The notes: generated from the letters alone by a model not told the origin. DNA of 64,000 bases from Pseudomonas sp. Bout1 (GCF_034314165.1 NZ_JAVIWK010000001.1:1813001-1877000), one strand, 5' to 3'; positions 52,620 through 63,563 are shown, numbered from the stretch's first letter. A program made the numbers and translations.

Positions 52620-53612
52620 TCAACCTCCGACGATCAGTGGGCTGGCTTGCAGCAGGCGACGAACCATCGCGCTCAAGCCAGGGGGAGATAGCAGGGTGAT
52701 TTCAAATTCGGGCCCGCTCACTTTCAGGTTCAGTGGCAGGCGCGGCGGATAGGCCGTGGTTTCGATGTGCCGCAGGCGGAACTGCAAGTGATGGCGTTCC
52801 TTGACCGTTGGCTCCAGCAGCAGGCCGGGCAGGGGATGGAAGTCGGCGTCGAGCACCGTGACCTTGTGGCTGGCGTTGACTTCCCCGACCACGTGCAGGC
52901 GTTCATCGAGGGCAAACGCGCCGAGGTAGTTGCTGTGGTCCGACTCGTCGTTTTTCTGCAACTGGATCTGGTTGACTACCTTGACCTTGGTGCCGGCCGG
53001 CACGTCCTGGGTGATCACGCAGGAGGGGCTGATAAACACGTTGTCGCCGATCAGCACATAACCCAGCACCCGCGCGCCCGAGCCAACCTCCACGTTGTTG
53101 CCCAGGCGTGGGTGGCGCTTGCCGTCCGGGTTGTTGGCGATACCCCGGGCGCCGAGGGTCACGCCGCAAAGGATGTAGCAGTCGTTGCCGATCTCGCAGG
53201 TTTCACCGATGACCGTGCCGTAACCGTGGTCCAGCACAAAGCGCCGGCCGATTCGGGCGGCCGGGTGGATTTCGGCGCCAGACAAAATCTTGCCCTGGTT
53301 GCTCAGTTTCAGGGCGATGGCGCAAAACACACCGTTGTGCGTGTCCGGGAAGTTCCACACCAGGTGAGCCAGTCGGTAATACAACACCGCCTTGAACGAG
53401 GCGTAGGACTCCAGGATCAGCTCCCCACGCCCACGGGACGCGGGGTCGCGCCAGGCATAGGCGATCAGGTCTTCGGCCACCGCCTGGGCTGCCGCCTGGA
53501 CCAGCGTCGCAAGATGCGCCTCCAGTTGCTTCAACTGCGCGGGCGTAAGCGTAGTGATGAGGTGGGTGAGCAACTCATCGTGCAGTTGTTGCATGTCGAT
53601 AAAGCCCCCCAT
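52620..53612 (-). CDS. Serine O-acetyltransferase-like protein with C-terminal extension
   Basis: A 330-aa protein. A helical N-terminal region (about 1-90) is followed by the CysE left-handed beta-helix with HPAARIGRRFVLDHGYGTVI, GVTLGARG and DGKRHPRLGNNVEVGSGARV. From about residue 235 (NDESDHSNYLGAFALDERLH) to the end there is an additional domain of some 95 residues that I do not recognise in typical CysE. It should make O-acetylserine for the neighbouring synthase. The ATG at 53612 is my choice; the frame is open to 53666. Confidence 0.85.
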   Translation of the reverse strand: MGGFIDMQQLHDELLTHLITTLTPAQLKQLEAHLATLVQAAAQAVAEDLIAYAWRDPASRGRGELILESYASFKAVLYYRLAHLVWNFPDTHNGVFCAIALKLSNQGKILSGAEIHPAARIGRRFVLDHGYGTVIGETCEIGNDCYILCGVTLGARGIANNPDGKRHPRLGNNVEVGSGARVLGYVLIGDNVFISPSCVITQDVPAGTKVKVVNQIQLQKNDESDHSNYLGAFALDERLHVVGEVNASHKVTVLDADFHPLPGLLLEPTVKERHHLQFRLRHIETTAYPPRLPLNLKVSGPEFEITLLSPPGLSAMVRRLLQASPLIVGG

Positions 53613-53634
53613 GGAGGCACCCCCGCAATAGTTG

Positions 53635-54564
53635 TTATTCAAAACAGGGCAAATAACTGTCGGCACTGTCGTAGACCATGGTCAGCACCACGGTGTCGGT
53701 TGGCAGCTCCGGCGCGAGCTTGGCGATGGCCACCATGTTGGCGGCCGAGGACAACCCGAGGCTGATGGCGTCGGTGCGCATGATGCGTTTGATCATGTCG
53801 ATACACTCCTGGCGCGACACCTTGAGCATCCCGTCGATAATCGCGACGTTGAGGATGCTCGGGATCAGCCCGATGGACAGGCCCTGGATATGGTGCGGCG
53901 CGTGGCGGTCGTTGAGCAGGTCGCATTCTTCCGGCTCCACGCCCATCACACGGATTGCCGGCCAGGTGCTCTTGAGGGTTTCGCCGATGCCGGTGATATG
54001 CCCTCCGGTACCGATGCCGCTGACGAAGTAGTCGACCCGCCGCTCACCGAAGGCGCGGATGATTTCCCGTGCGGTGGTGTCGCGGTGGGTCTGCGGGTTG
54101 GCGCCGTTGCGCTGCTGGTTGAGCATTACGTAGCTGGGGTTCTCCAGCTGCAGTTCCATGCACTTTTCGCCGTGGGAATTGTTGCCCTGGCGGCTGTCCG
54201 ACAGCACCACTTTGGCGCCGTACAGGCGCAGCAGTTTCTGCTTCTCGGGGCTGTAGTTGTCGGGGATCACCAGCACCACTTTGTAGCCCAGCACGTTGCC
54301 GGCCATCACCAGGCCGATGCCGGTGTTGCCGCCGCTGGGCTCGATGACGGTTTGCCCTGAGCCACGGATCAGAATGCCCCGGCGCTCGGCGTCGAGGATC
54401 ATGCCCAGGGCGATGCGCGCCTTGTGGCTGCCGCCGGGGTTGAGGGATTCCAGCTTGGCGTAGACCTCGATGCCGAGGTCCTCGGAAAACTGTTCCAGGC
54501 GCACGATGGGCGTTTGGCCAATGGCGTCGAGTATCGAGTTATGCAACATCAAGTAAGAACCCAT
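53635..54564 (-). CDS. Cysteine synthase-like PLP enzyme with altered motifs
   Basis: A 309-aa fold-type II PLP enzyme. The PLP lysine is in LNPGGSHKARIALGMIL, the asparagine loop is EPSGGNTGIGLVM and the phosphate loop is GIGTGGHITGIG. Against common CysK/CysM (NPSGSVKDR, TSGNTG, GTGGT, SSGAA) it reads HKAR, PSGGNTG, GTGGH and SSAANM, so it forms a distinct clade. Its place behind a CysO/MoeZ-type fusion suggests it uses a protein thiocarboxylate as sulfur donor, as M. tuberculosis CysM does. The in-frame ATG at 54549 is an alternative start. Confidence 0.87.
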   Translation of the reverse strand: MGSYLMLHNSILDAIGQTPIVRLEQFSEDLGIEVYAKLESLNPGGSHKARIALGMILDAERRGILIRGSGQTVIEPSGGNTGIGLVMAGNVLGYKVVLVIPDNYSPEKQKLLRLYGAKVVLSDSRQGNNSHGEKCMELQLENPSYVMLNQQRNGANPQTHRDTTAREIIRAFGERRVDYFVSGIGTGGHITGIGETLKSTWPAIRVMGVEPEECDLLNDRHAPHHIQGLSIGLIPSILNVAIIDGMLKVSRQECIDMIKRIMRTDAISLGLSSAANMVAIAKLAPELPTDTVVLTMVYDSADSYLPCFE

Positions 54565-54573
54565 GGCCGCTGA

Positions 54574-56433
54574 TCAGTACAAAGGCATGTCGGGTTCGAC
54601 GTCGCGAACCCAGTGTTTCATGCCACCTTGCAGCACTTTGGTGTTGGCGAATCCGGCGGCCAGCAAGGTACTGGCGGCTTGCTCTGCGCGGGTACCGGCG
54701 TAGCAGATCAGGTAGTGCGTGTTGTCTCGGCTGAGGTTGGCGAGCTGCCCGTCGAGTTCGGCCAGCGGGATGTGCACCACCCCCGGCAGCTTGCACACTT
54801 CCAGTTCGCTGGCATCGCGCACATCCAGCAGCACGTCGGCCTTGCTGTGTTGTTCGAGCAGTTGCTTGAGCACCCGGGGCTTGATGTAGCGCTCTTCTGC
54901 CAGCGATGGGGTGCTTGGCATGGCATCGGCGCACACGGCCGGGGCGATGGTTTGGCTGTGACGCAGTTCGGAGCAACAAGGGCAATCGGCGCGACGCTTG
55001 AAGCGAATCTCGCTGAACTTCATGGCCAGCGCATCAAAGCGCATCAGCCGCCCGGACAGCGGTTCGCCGATGCCGATCAACAGCTTGATCGCTTCGGTGG
55101 CCTGGATCATCCCGACCACGCCGGGCAATACACCGATGACACCGCCGGCGCTGCAATTGGGTGCCAGTTCTGCCGGGGGTGCATGGGGGAACAGGCAGCG
55201 GTAGCACGGCCCGCCTTTATGGTTGAGTACGCTGATCTGCCCGTCAAAGCGGTAGATGGCGCCGTACACCAATGGTTTGCCCAATTGCACGCAGGCGTCG
55301 TTGACGAGGTAGCGGGTTTCGAAATTGTCGGTGCCGTCGATCACCAGGTCGTAGGCGCCCACCAGGTCCAGGGCGTTGTCGGTGTTGAAGGCGGTGTCGT
55401 AGGTGTTGATCTGGATGTGGCTGTTAAGGTCCTGCAAGCGCTGCTTGGCGGACTCGACCTTGGGCATGCCCAGGGTGCTGTTGCCGTGGACGATCTGGCG
55501 TTGCAGGTTGCTGCTTTCCACCACGTCGAAATCCACCAGCCCGAGGGTGCCGATGCCGGCCGCCGCCAGGTACAGGCTGATGGGCGAACCAAGGCCGCCG
55601 GTGCCGATGATCAATACCCGGGCTTTCTTCAGGTTCAGTTGGCCTTCGCGGCCGACGCCGGGCAGGGTGATGTGGCGCACGTAGCGCTGCACTTCTTCGT
55701 TACTCAGTGACTCGACATCGATACCGCCAGAGGTCGCCAGCAATACTTCGATTTTCGCCGCCTTGGGCAGCCGGTCGTTGGCGTCGATCAGCTCCTCCTC
55801 GGCGGTAAACAGGAAGTGTTCCTTGAGCTGGTTATTCTCGTAGAGCAGGTGCGCGCGCAACTGCGGGTGCTCGGTGCAGAGGTTTTCAATGACTTCGCGC
55901 AATGTCGATCCGGCACCCTCGAGCGTCGATGCTGGCAGCTTGGCCACGCGGACCAGGATGTCGGGGAAAGAGACAGCGTTCATGCACAACTCCGTTTGCA
56001 GGTCGTTGAAGGGGTTTTGGGCGAAGCGCTTGCCATCCCAGGCAAACAGCTTGGAACCTTGGGTGTTGCCCTGGCGAACATCCACCACCAGGTAGCTCAC
56101 GGGGTAGATCGGCTCGCCCATGAAGAGGGCCTTGTCCTGGTCTTCGTCGCTGAAATACGCGCCGACGTCAGGGTGGGAGTGGTAGATCACCACCACCGGG
56201 TTATCACTGCGAAACGCCTTGTTCATCATCAGCGTGTCGGCCACTGAAAAGGTGTAGCCGTTGGCTGCGCTGCGTGAATACATCTCGGGGTTTTTGCTAT
56301 GCAACTCATTCTGGATATTGCTGCCCAGGTGCACGCGGCCATCGGCGAAAACGAAGCCGCAGCATTCCTCGGGATAGCTGCGGTCGGCGTGGGCGTAAAT
56401 CTGCTCCAGGGCGCTTGGGCTCAGGACCTTCAT
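54574..56433 (-). CDS. Four-domain fusion: JAMM peptidase, CysO-like carrier, E1 adenylyltransferase, rhodanese
   Basis: A 619-aa protein starting MKVLSPSALEQIYAH. Domain 1 (1-145) is a JAMM metallopeptidase with Glu22/Glu23 and the exact H85-S-H87-x7-S95-x2-D98 motif. Domain 2 (about 150-237) is a beta-grasp carrier like CysO: AVSFPDILVRVAKLPAS then STLREVIENL, ending in Gly236-Gly237 inside VLLATSGGIDVES. Domain 3 (about 245-500) is a MoeB/ThiF E1 with GTGGLG (277-282), DGTDNF (366-371) and zinc pairs C410/C413 and C484/C487. Domain 4 (about 515-619) is a rhodanese with loop Cys577 in CYAGTR. It combines Mec+, CysO and MoeZ of Mycobacterium in one chain. Confidence 0.92.
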   Translation of the reverse strand: MKVLSPSALEQIYAHADRSYPEECCGFVFADGRVHLGSNIQNELHSKNPEMYSRSAANGYTFSVADTLMMNKAFRSDNPVVVIYHSHPDVGAYFSDEDQDKALFMGEPIYPVSYLVVDVRQGNTQGSKLFAWDGKRFAQNPFNDLQTELCMNAVSFPDILVRVAKLPASTLEGAGSTLREVIENLCTEHPQLRAHLLYENNQLKEHFLFTAEEELIDANDRLPKAAKIEVLLATSGGIDVESLSNEEVQRYVRHITLPGVGREGQLNLKKARVLIIGTGGLGSPISLYLAAAGIGTLGLVDFDVVESSNLQRQIVHGNSTLGMPKVESAKQRLQDLNSHIQINTYDTAFNTDNALDLVGAYDLVIDGTDNFETRYLVNDACVQLGKPLVYGAIYRFDGQISVLNHKGGPCYRCLFPHAPPAELAPNCSAGGVIGVLPGVVGMIQATEAIKLLIGIGEPLSGRLMRFDALAMKFSEIRFKRRADCPCCSELRHSQTIAPAVCADAMPSTPSLAEERYIKPRVLKQLLEQHSKADVLLDVRDASELEVCKLPGVVHIPLAELDGQLANLSRDNTHYLICYAGTRAEQAASTLLAAGFANTKVLQGGMKHWVRDVEPDMPLY

Positions 56434-56434
56434 C

Positions 56435-57385
56435 TCAGTTTTTCTTCGCCAGGAGTTTCTCGATGGGCAGCTTGGTGATGGCAAAACCGGCCAGCAGGAT
56501 CGCCGAATACATCATCAGGTCCTTGGAAATCTGCAGGCCTTCGTACCAGGCGCCGATGATCACCGCGAACACCGGGAAGATGATGAACACGAACGACAAA
56601 ATGATCGGGCTCAGGCGCTTGAGCAGCATGAAATACACGATAAACCCGCCCACCGAGGCCACCAGCCCGAGGTAGAACAGCGCACTCCAGGAGCGCAGGG
56701 TGATGTCTTCAAAGGTCGGGGTTTCAAAGAAAAGCCCGGCGACAAACAGCATCAGCCCGGCGATGCCGATGGGCAGGGTGTTGTAGGTGATCACGCTGAT
56801 GGCGCTGCCTTGTTTCTTGGTAATCACGTAGCACAAGGCATGCATGATCGCGGCGGCCAGGATCGCCAGCACCCCGAAGAATTCGGCATGGTCCAGGTGC
56901 AGGCCCTGGCTCTTGATGATCATGTACAGGCTGCCGAAACCGATGGCGATACCCACCACCTGCGAAAAGTAGATGCGCTCACGCAAGAACAGCGCAGAAA
57001 AAATCAGGATAAACACCGGCATGCAGCTGAACAGCAGCGCGGTAAGGCCGGACGAGACATGCATCTCGCCGTAGTTGAGCAGGTAGTACGGAACGCTGAA
57101 GTAGGAAAGCGTCACGAATACGAAGAACCAGCGGCTTTCCCGGGGAAACAGGATCGGCTCGCGGCGCACCCAGGCAAAACACAGGAACAGCGGAAACGCG
57201 ATCAAAAACCGCAGCCCGGCAGAGGTCAGCGGCGGCACGCTTTCCACGGCGATCTTGATGCCCAGCCAGGTGGTGCCCCAGCTCAGGCAGACAATCAGAA
57301 ACATCACGCTGGTAATCAGCCCACCCAACCACTGCTTGTGAGTTTTTGTTTTTTCAGCGTTTTCTAGAACGGCGGACATTGGCAT
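56435..57385 (-). CDS. EamA/DMT family exporter
   Basis: A 316-aa membrane protein with ten helices in two EamA repeats. The first begins LSWGTTWLGIKIAVESVPPL and AGLRFLIAFPLF, the second LAILAAAIMHALCYVITKKQ. EamA/YdeD relatives export cysteine or O-acetylserine pathway metabolites. It ends one base before the fusion gene starts, so the two are co-transcribed. The ATG at 57379 is an alternative start. Confidence 0.9.
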   Translation of the reverse strand: MPMSAVLENAEKTKTHKQWLGGLITSVMFLIVCLSWGTTWLGIKIAVESVPPLTSAGLRFLIAFPLFLCFAWVRREPILFPRESRWFFVFVTLSYFSVPYYLLNYGEMHVSSGLTALLFSCMPVFILIFSALFLRERIYFSQVVGIAIGFGSLYMIIKSQGLHLDHAEFFGVLAILAAAIMHALCYVITKKQGSAISVITYNTLPIGIAGLMLFVAGLFFETPTFEDITLRSWSALFYLGLVASVGGFIVYFMLLKRLSPIILSFVFIIFPVFAVIIGAWYEGLQISKDLMMYSAILLAGFAITKLPIEKLLAKKN

Positions 57386-57475
57386 CGTGACATTGCTTCC
57401 ATGAGACCGAATTGACCTCTATATTGAGTGCCTTGATTCGGTGATTGAACCCGTAAAAGCACACTATTAGGGCGA

Positions 57476-58903
57476 ATGATGGCTGTCAAAACAAATATTG
57501 ACATGGTGTCAATTATGCGAGAAGGACTCTCCAGCGGGCAGGGCGTGAAGTACAAACGCCTGTCCGATGTCATGGAGCGGGGCATCCTTGAAGGCTTGAT
57601 TGAACCGGGAAGAAAACTGCCGCCCCATCGGGTGCTTTCCGACAATCTGGGGGTGACCATTGGCACCATCAGCCGGGCCTACGGTGAGCTGGAGCGGCTG
57701 GGGCTGGTGGTCGCGCGGGTCGGTGACGGCACCTTCGTACGCAAGCGTGGGATGGAGCGCCAGCGGGATGAGGGTTTTCGCAACTTCAGCGACGAGCCGC
57801 GCCAATACTTCGATATGAGCCGCAACATGCATATCCCGGGGCAGGAGACCACGTTCCTGGCCCAGAGCTTCCAGACGCTGGCCACCAATGCCAAGTTCTT
57901 GCAGGACATCAGTGCCTACACCCCGGATGCTGGCCTGCCGCGCTACCGTGCGGCGGGTGCGCAGTGGCTGGTGCAGCGGGATTTCCACCCGATTCCCGAG
58001 CAGGTGATTTGCGTGAACGGCGGCCAGCACGGGCTGCTCTGTGCACTGATGGCGCTGTTGCGCGCCGGAGACACGGTGGTGACCGAGCAGTTGACCTATC
58101 CGGGGCTGATCACCGCCGCGCGGATGCTGGGGATACGCCTGATTGGCCTGGAAATGGATGAAGAAGGCTTGCTGCCGAGCGCGCTGGATGAAGTCTGTCG
58201 CAATCACCGGGTGTCGGCGTTGTATTGCACGCCGACTATCCAGAATCCTACGACGGCGGTGCTGTCGGTCGCGCGCCGTGAGGCGTTGGTCAAGGTGTGC
58301 CGTGAACACAACCTGCTGATTCTGGAGGATGAGGCCCACGGCGTGCTGGTGGAAGATCGTCCGCCGCCCCTGAGCCATTTCGCCCCGGAGCGTACGATTC
58401 TGATCAGCAGCCTGAGCAAGGCGGTATCGGCGGGGTTGCGTGTTGGTTATGTGCACGCGCCGCCGGCGTTGGTCAGCCGAATTTCTGCGGCCTTGCGCTC
58501 GACCTGCTGGATGGCGACCCCGGTCACCCTGGAACTGGCCACGCAATGGATCGAAAACGGCACGGCAGAGCACTTGCTGCACCAGCAGATCCAGGAAATC
58601 AGCCGGCGCAAGGCGTTGGTCGAAGGGTTGTTGATTGGGTTGGAGTACCGCACCCACTTAAATAGCCCGCACTTCTGGATCGAAGTCCCGGAGCCCTGGC
58701 GCGCGTCGGAAATCGAGGCGGAGTTAAAGCAGAACAATTACCTGATCGCCACCGCCGAGGCGTTTGCGGTGGGGCAGACGGCAGTGCCGCAGTTTATCCG
58801 GGCAAGCATCTGCAACACGTCGGGGGATGATCAGTTGTTGCTGGCAGGGTTTGATGCGCTGGCGACGGCGCTGGGGCAGGGCGGGGGTAGGTTTCACCTG
58901 TGA
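57476..58903 (+). CDS. MocR-type regulator (GntR helix-turn-helix with aminotransferase domain)
   Basis: A 475-aa protein. The GntR helix-turn-helix spans about residues 27-90 (KLPPHRVLSDNLGVTIGTIS). An aminotransferase-like domain follows, with NGGQHGLLCALMAL, TPTIQNPTTAVLS, LEDEAHGVL and the PLP-lysine region ISSLSKAVSAGLRVGYV. MocR proteins sense amino acids or amines through PLP and often regulate divergent transporter genes, here the EamA-led operon. The start may be 57476, 57479 or 57515; the last would leave the inverted repeat outside the coding region. Confidence 0.92.
   Translation: MMAVKTNIDMVSIMREGLSSGQGVKYKRLSDVMERGILEGLIEPGRKLPPHRVLSDNLGVTIGTISRAYGELERLGLVVARVGDGTFVRKRGMERQRDEGFRNFSDEPRQYFDMSRNMHIPGQETTFLAQSFQTLATNAKFLQDISAYTPDAGLPRYRAAGAQWLVQRDFHPIPEQVICVNGGQHGLLCALMALLRAGDTVVTEQLTYPGLITAARMLGIRLIGLEMDEEGLLPSALDEVCRNHRVSALYCTPTIQNPTTAVLSVARREALVKVCREHNLLILEDEAHGVLVEDRPPPLSHFAPERTILISSLSKAVSAGLRVGYVHAPPALVSRISAALRSTCWMATPVTLELATQWIENGTAEHLLHQQIQEISRRKALVEGLLIGLEYRTHLNSPHFWIEVPEPWRASEIEAELKQNNYLIATAEAFAVGQTAVPQFIRASICNTSGDDQLLLAGFDALATALGQGGGRFHL
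57484..57513. promoter_or_regulatory. Inverted repeat and promoter elements between EamA and MocR genes
   Basis: ATTGACA-TGG-TGTCAAT (57497-57513) is a perfect inverted repeat with TTGACA reading outward on both strands. A further minus-strand TTGACA at 57489-57484 is followed after 17 bases by TAGTGT and lies upstream of the EamA start. It overlaps the 5' end of the annotated MocR frame. Confidence 0.55.
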
Positions 58904-58929
58904 ACCCAACGGCTTGTTGTGAACTTGAC

Positions 58930-59075
58930 CCCTGTGGCGAGGGAGCTTGCTCCCGCTGGGCTGCGAAGCAGCCCCAAGGCCATTCACTAAATACCAGTCG
59001 TCTGGTTTGCGACTGCTGCGCAGTCGAGCGGGAGCAAGCTCCCTCGCCACAGAAGCTCCCTCGCCACACAAGCAC
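58930..59075. repeat. Inverted repeat pair of the GCGAGGGAGC family
   Basis: GGCGAGGGAGCTTGCTCCCG (58934-58953) and its complement CGGGAGCAAGCTCCCTCGCC (59027-59048), followed by a partial third copy GCTCCCTCGCCAC. The core differs from the TGTGGGAGC REP. It lies between the convergent MocR gene and ppsR. Confidence 0.88.
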
Positions 59076-59093
59076 CTTGGCCAGCGAGAGTAT

Positions 59094-59912
59094 TTACTTG
59101 AACCGCCGCTCCACGCCTTTCTCTACCAGAATCTTCGCCGAAATCTCTTCCACCGAAAAATGCGTGGAATTGATGTGCGCAATATTCTCCCGGCGGAACA
59201 GATTTTCTACTTCCCGCACTTCAAATTCGCACTGCGCATAGCTGGAGTAACGGCTGTTGGGCTTGCGCTCATTGCGAATCGCCGTCAGGCGGTCCGGGTC
59301 AATGGTCAGCCCGAACAGCTTGTGCTGGTGCGCGCGCAGCGCGGCGGGCAGCGTCAGGTGCTCCATGTCGTCTTCGGTCAGCGGGTAGTTGGCCGCCCGA
59401 ATCCCGAATTGCATGGCCATATAAAGGCAGGTCGGTGTTTTGCCGCAGCGGGACACGCCCACCAGGATCAAATCGGCCTTGTCGTAGTAGTGCGTGCGGG
59501 CGCCGTCGTCGTTGTCGAGGGCGAAGTTCACCGCCTCGATCCGCTCCATATAGTTGGAATTGTGGCCAATGGAGTGAGATTTTCCGACGGAGTATGACGA
59601 ATGTTCACTTAACTCTTGTTCCAGCGGCGCCAGGAAGGTAGAGAAGATGTCGATCATGAAACCATTGGAAGTCGCGAGGATCTCACGAATGTCCTGATTG
59701 ACGATGGTGTCGAAAATGATCGGGCGAAATCCGTCTTTTTCGGCGGCCAGATTGATTTGTTGTACCATGGCTCGCGCTTTATCCACGCTGTCGATATAGG
59801 GTCGCGTGAATTTGCTGAAGGTAATGTTTTCGAACTGCGCCAGCAGGCTTTGACCCAGGGTTTCGGCTGTAATGCCGGTGCCGTCGGAGATAAAGAAAGC
59901 AGATCGTTTCAT
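59094..59912 (-). CDS. ppsR: Phosphoenolpyruvate synthetase regulatory protein
   Basis: A 272-aa DUF299 bifunctional kinase/pyrophosphorylase that switches PEP synthase by phosphorylating a threonine. The start [20 protein letters not shown] and the P-loop-like [20 protein letters not shown] are characteristic. I use the ATG at 59912; the frame is open to 60017, but the family begins here. It is divergent from its target gene ppsA. Confidence 0.95.
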   Translation of the reverse strand: MKRSAFFISDGTGITAETLGQSLLAQFENITFSKFTRPYIDSVDKARAMVQQINLAAEKDGFRPIIFDTIVNQDIREILATSNGFMIDIFSTFLAPLEQELSEHSSYSVGKSHSIGHNSNYMERIEAVNFALDNDDGARTHYYDKADLILVGVSRCGKTPTCLYMAMQFGIRAANYPLTEDDMEHLTLPAALRAHQHKLFGLTIDPDRLTAIRNERKPNSRYSSYAQCEFEVREVENLFRRENIAHINSTHFSVEEISAKILVEKGVERRFK

Positions 59913-60090
59913 TTGAGCCTTGGGCCTTAAGCTGATGACGAATCTTGGATATGATAGGCGCGATTTTGCCGTCCCGCAGTGGGCCGCATTCTCACTTATT
60001 TTCCAGGTCCAGGCCACAAACGCCGGTAACCGCTCCTACTGAGCCACCGGCGTCCTGAGCTTTTCCAACACAGAAAGTGGAGAGATCACC

Positions 60091-62466
<2,376 letters not shown>

Positions 62467-62483
62467 GACGCAACACCCCAAAG

Positions 62484-62511
62484 TGCCGGTCAACCCTGCG
62501 GTTGGCCGGCA
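62484..62511 (+). terminator. Hairpin after ppsA
   Basis: TGCCGGTCAACC pairs with GGTTGGCCGGCA around a 4-base loop, 18 bases after the ppsA stop, followed by ATTTCTCATT. Confidence 0.75.
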
Positions 62512-62527
62512 TTTCTCATTCTGTACA

Positions 62528-62560
62528 GGGCGGAACTCCTTCCGGACGCCGCCCTTTTTT
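62528..62560 (+). terminator. Intrinsic terminator before the hydrolase gene
   Basis: GGGCGG and CCGCCC enclose a secondary GGAACTCCTTCCGGA fold and are followed directly by TTTTTT. With the preceding hairpin it insulates ppsA from the next gene. Confidence 0.75.
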
Positions 62561-62573
62561 GTGCAAGAGCATT

Positions 62574-63563
62574 ATGCAAAGCAGCAGCAACCTGTTTCCC
62601 GTCGCCCTGATCAGCGCTGAACGTCGTGGCGACCTGAGTGAAGATGTGTACCGGCTGAAACCCGGTAACAGCCCCGACGGCACTGTCGAGCTGGCCGTGA
62701 CGCGCCTGGGCCTGGCCGATGTCCCGGAAAACCGGGGCGTGCCGGTGGTTTTGTTGCATGGCAGTTTCTCCAATCGGCGCTTCTGGTATTCGCCCAAGGG
62801 TATCGGCCTGGGCGCTTACCTGGCGCGTGAAGGGTTCGACGTCTGGATCCCGGAAATGCGCGGCCACGGGCTATCGCGGCGTAACCACGACTACGCCAAA
62901 AACCGCGTCGCCGACTATGCTCGCTACGACTTGCCGGCCATTGCCGCCTTTGTGCGCGAGCAAAGCGGGCAGGTACCCCACTGGATCGGGCATTCCCTGG
63001 GTGGCATCACCTTGGCTGCAGCCCTGGGTGGGCAGCACCTTGGCGCGCCGGCAGTGGCCTCGGTGGCGCTGTTTGGCTGCCAGGTCAGCCGCAGCCATTG
63101 GCCGTTGAAACTGCCACCAGTGGAATGGACCGGTCGCCTGCTCCTGAAACGTGTCGGCCAATTGTCGGGCCCGCGGTTCAAGCGCGGCCCAGAGGATGAG
63201 CCGGCGGGCGTGTTGATCGAAGCCATGCGCTGGAACGGCCTGTTCGGCCGTTTTGGCGAAGGGAAGCAGGATTGGTGGAAGGGCCTGGCAGCGGTCGACG
63301 TGCCGCTGTTGGCGGTGAGCGCTGCCGGCGATCACCAAGACCCGGATTGGGCCTGTCGCAAACTCTTCGAGCAAGTCGGCTCCGAGCATCGCCAGTACCT
63401 GTGCCTGGGGCGCCAGCAAGGGTTCAGCGGGGATTTCGGGCATGTCGAGATGCTCGTCAGCAAGGCCGCCCAGGCGCAAGTCTGGCCATTGGTGACGCGC
63501 TGGCTGAAACACCCGCTCACACCTTTGACGGGGGCGGAGTCGCGGGAGCTTGAGGCCGTTTGA
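62574..63563 (+). CDS. Alpha/beta hydrolase
   Basis: A 329-aa alpha/beta hydrolase. VPVVLLHGSFSNRRFW forms the oxyanion region, GHSLGGITLA is the nucleophile elbow (Ser) and GFSGDFGHVEMLV provides the catalytic His. There is no signal peptide. I start it at the ATG at 62574 (MQSSSNLFPVALISAE), because the longer frame from 62502 covers a terminator. Substrate unknown; the HGSFSNRRFW region resembles lipases/PHA-depolymerase-like members. Confidence 0.88.
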   Translation: MQSSSNLFPVALISAERRGDLSEDVYRLKPGNSPDGTVELAVTRLGLADVPENRGVPVVLLHGSFSNRRFWYSPKGIGLGAYLAREGFDVWIPEMRGHGLSRRNHDYAKNRVADYARYDLPAIAAFVREQSGQVPHWIGHSLGGITLAAALGGQHLGAPAVASVALFGCQVSRSHWPLKLPPVEWTGRLLLKRVGQLSGPRFKRGPEDEPAGVLIEAMRWNGLFGRFGEGKQDWWKGLAAVDVPLLAVSAAGDHQDPDWACRKLFEQVGSEHRQYLCLGRQQGFSGDFGHVEMLVSKAAQAQVWPLVTRWLKHPLTPLTGAESRELEAV

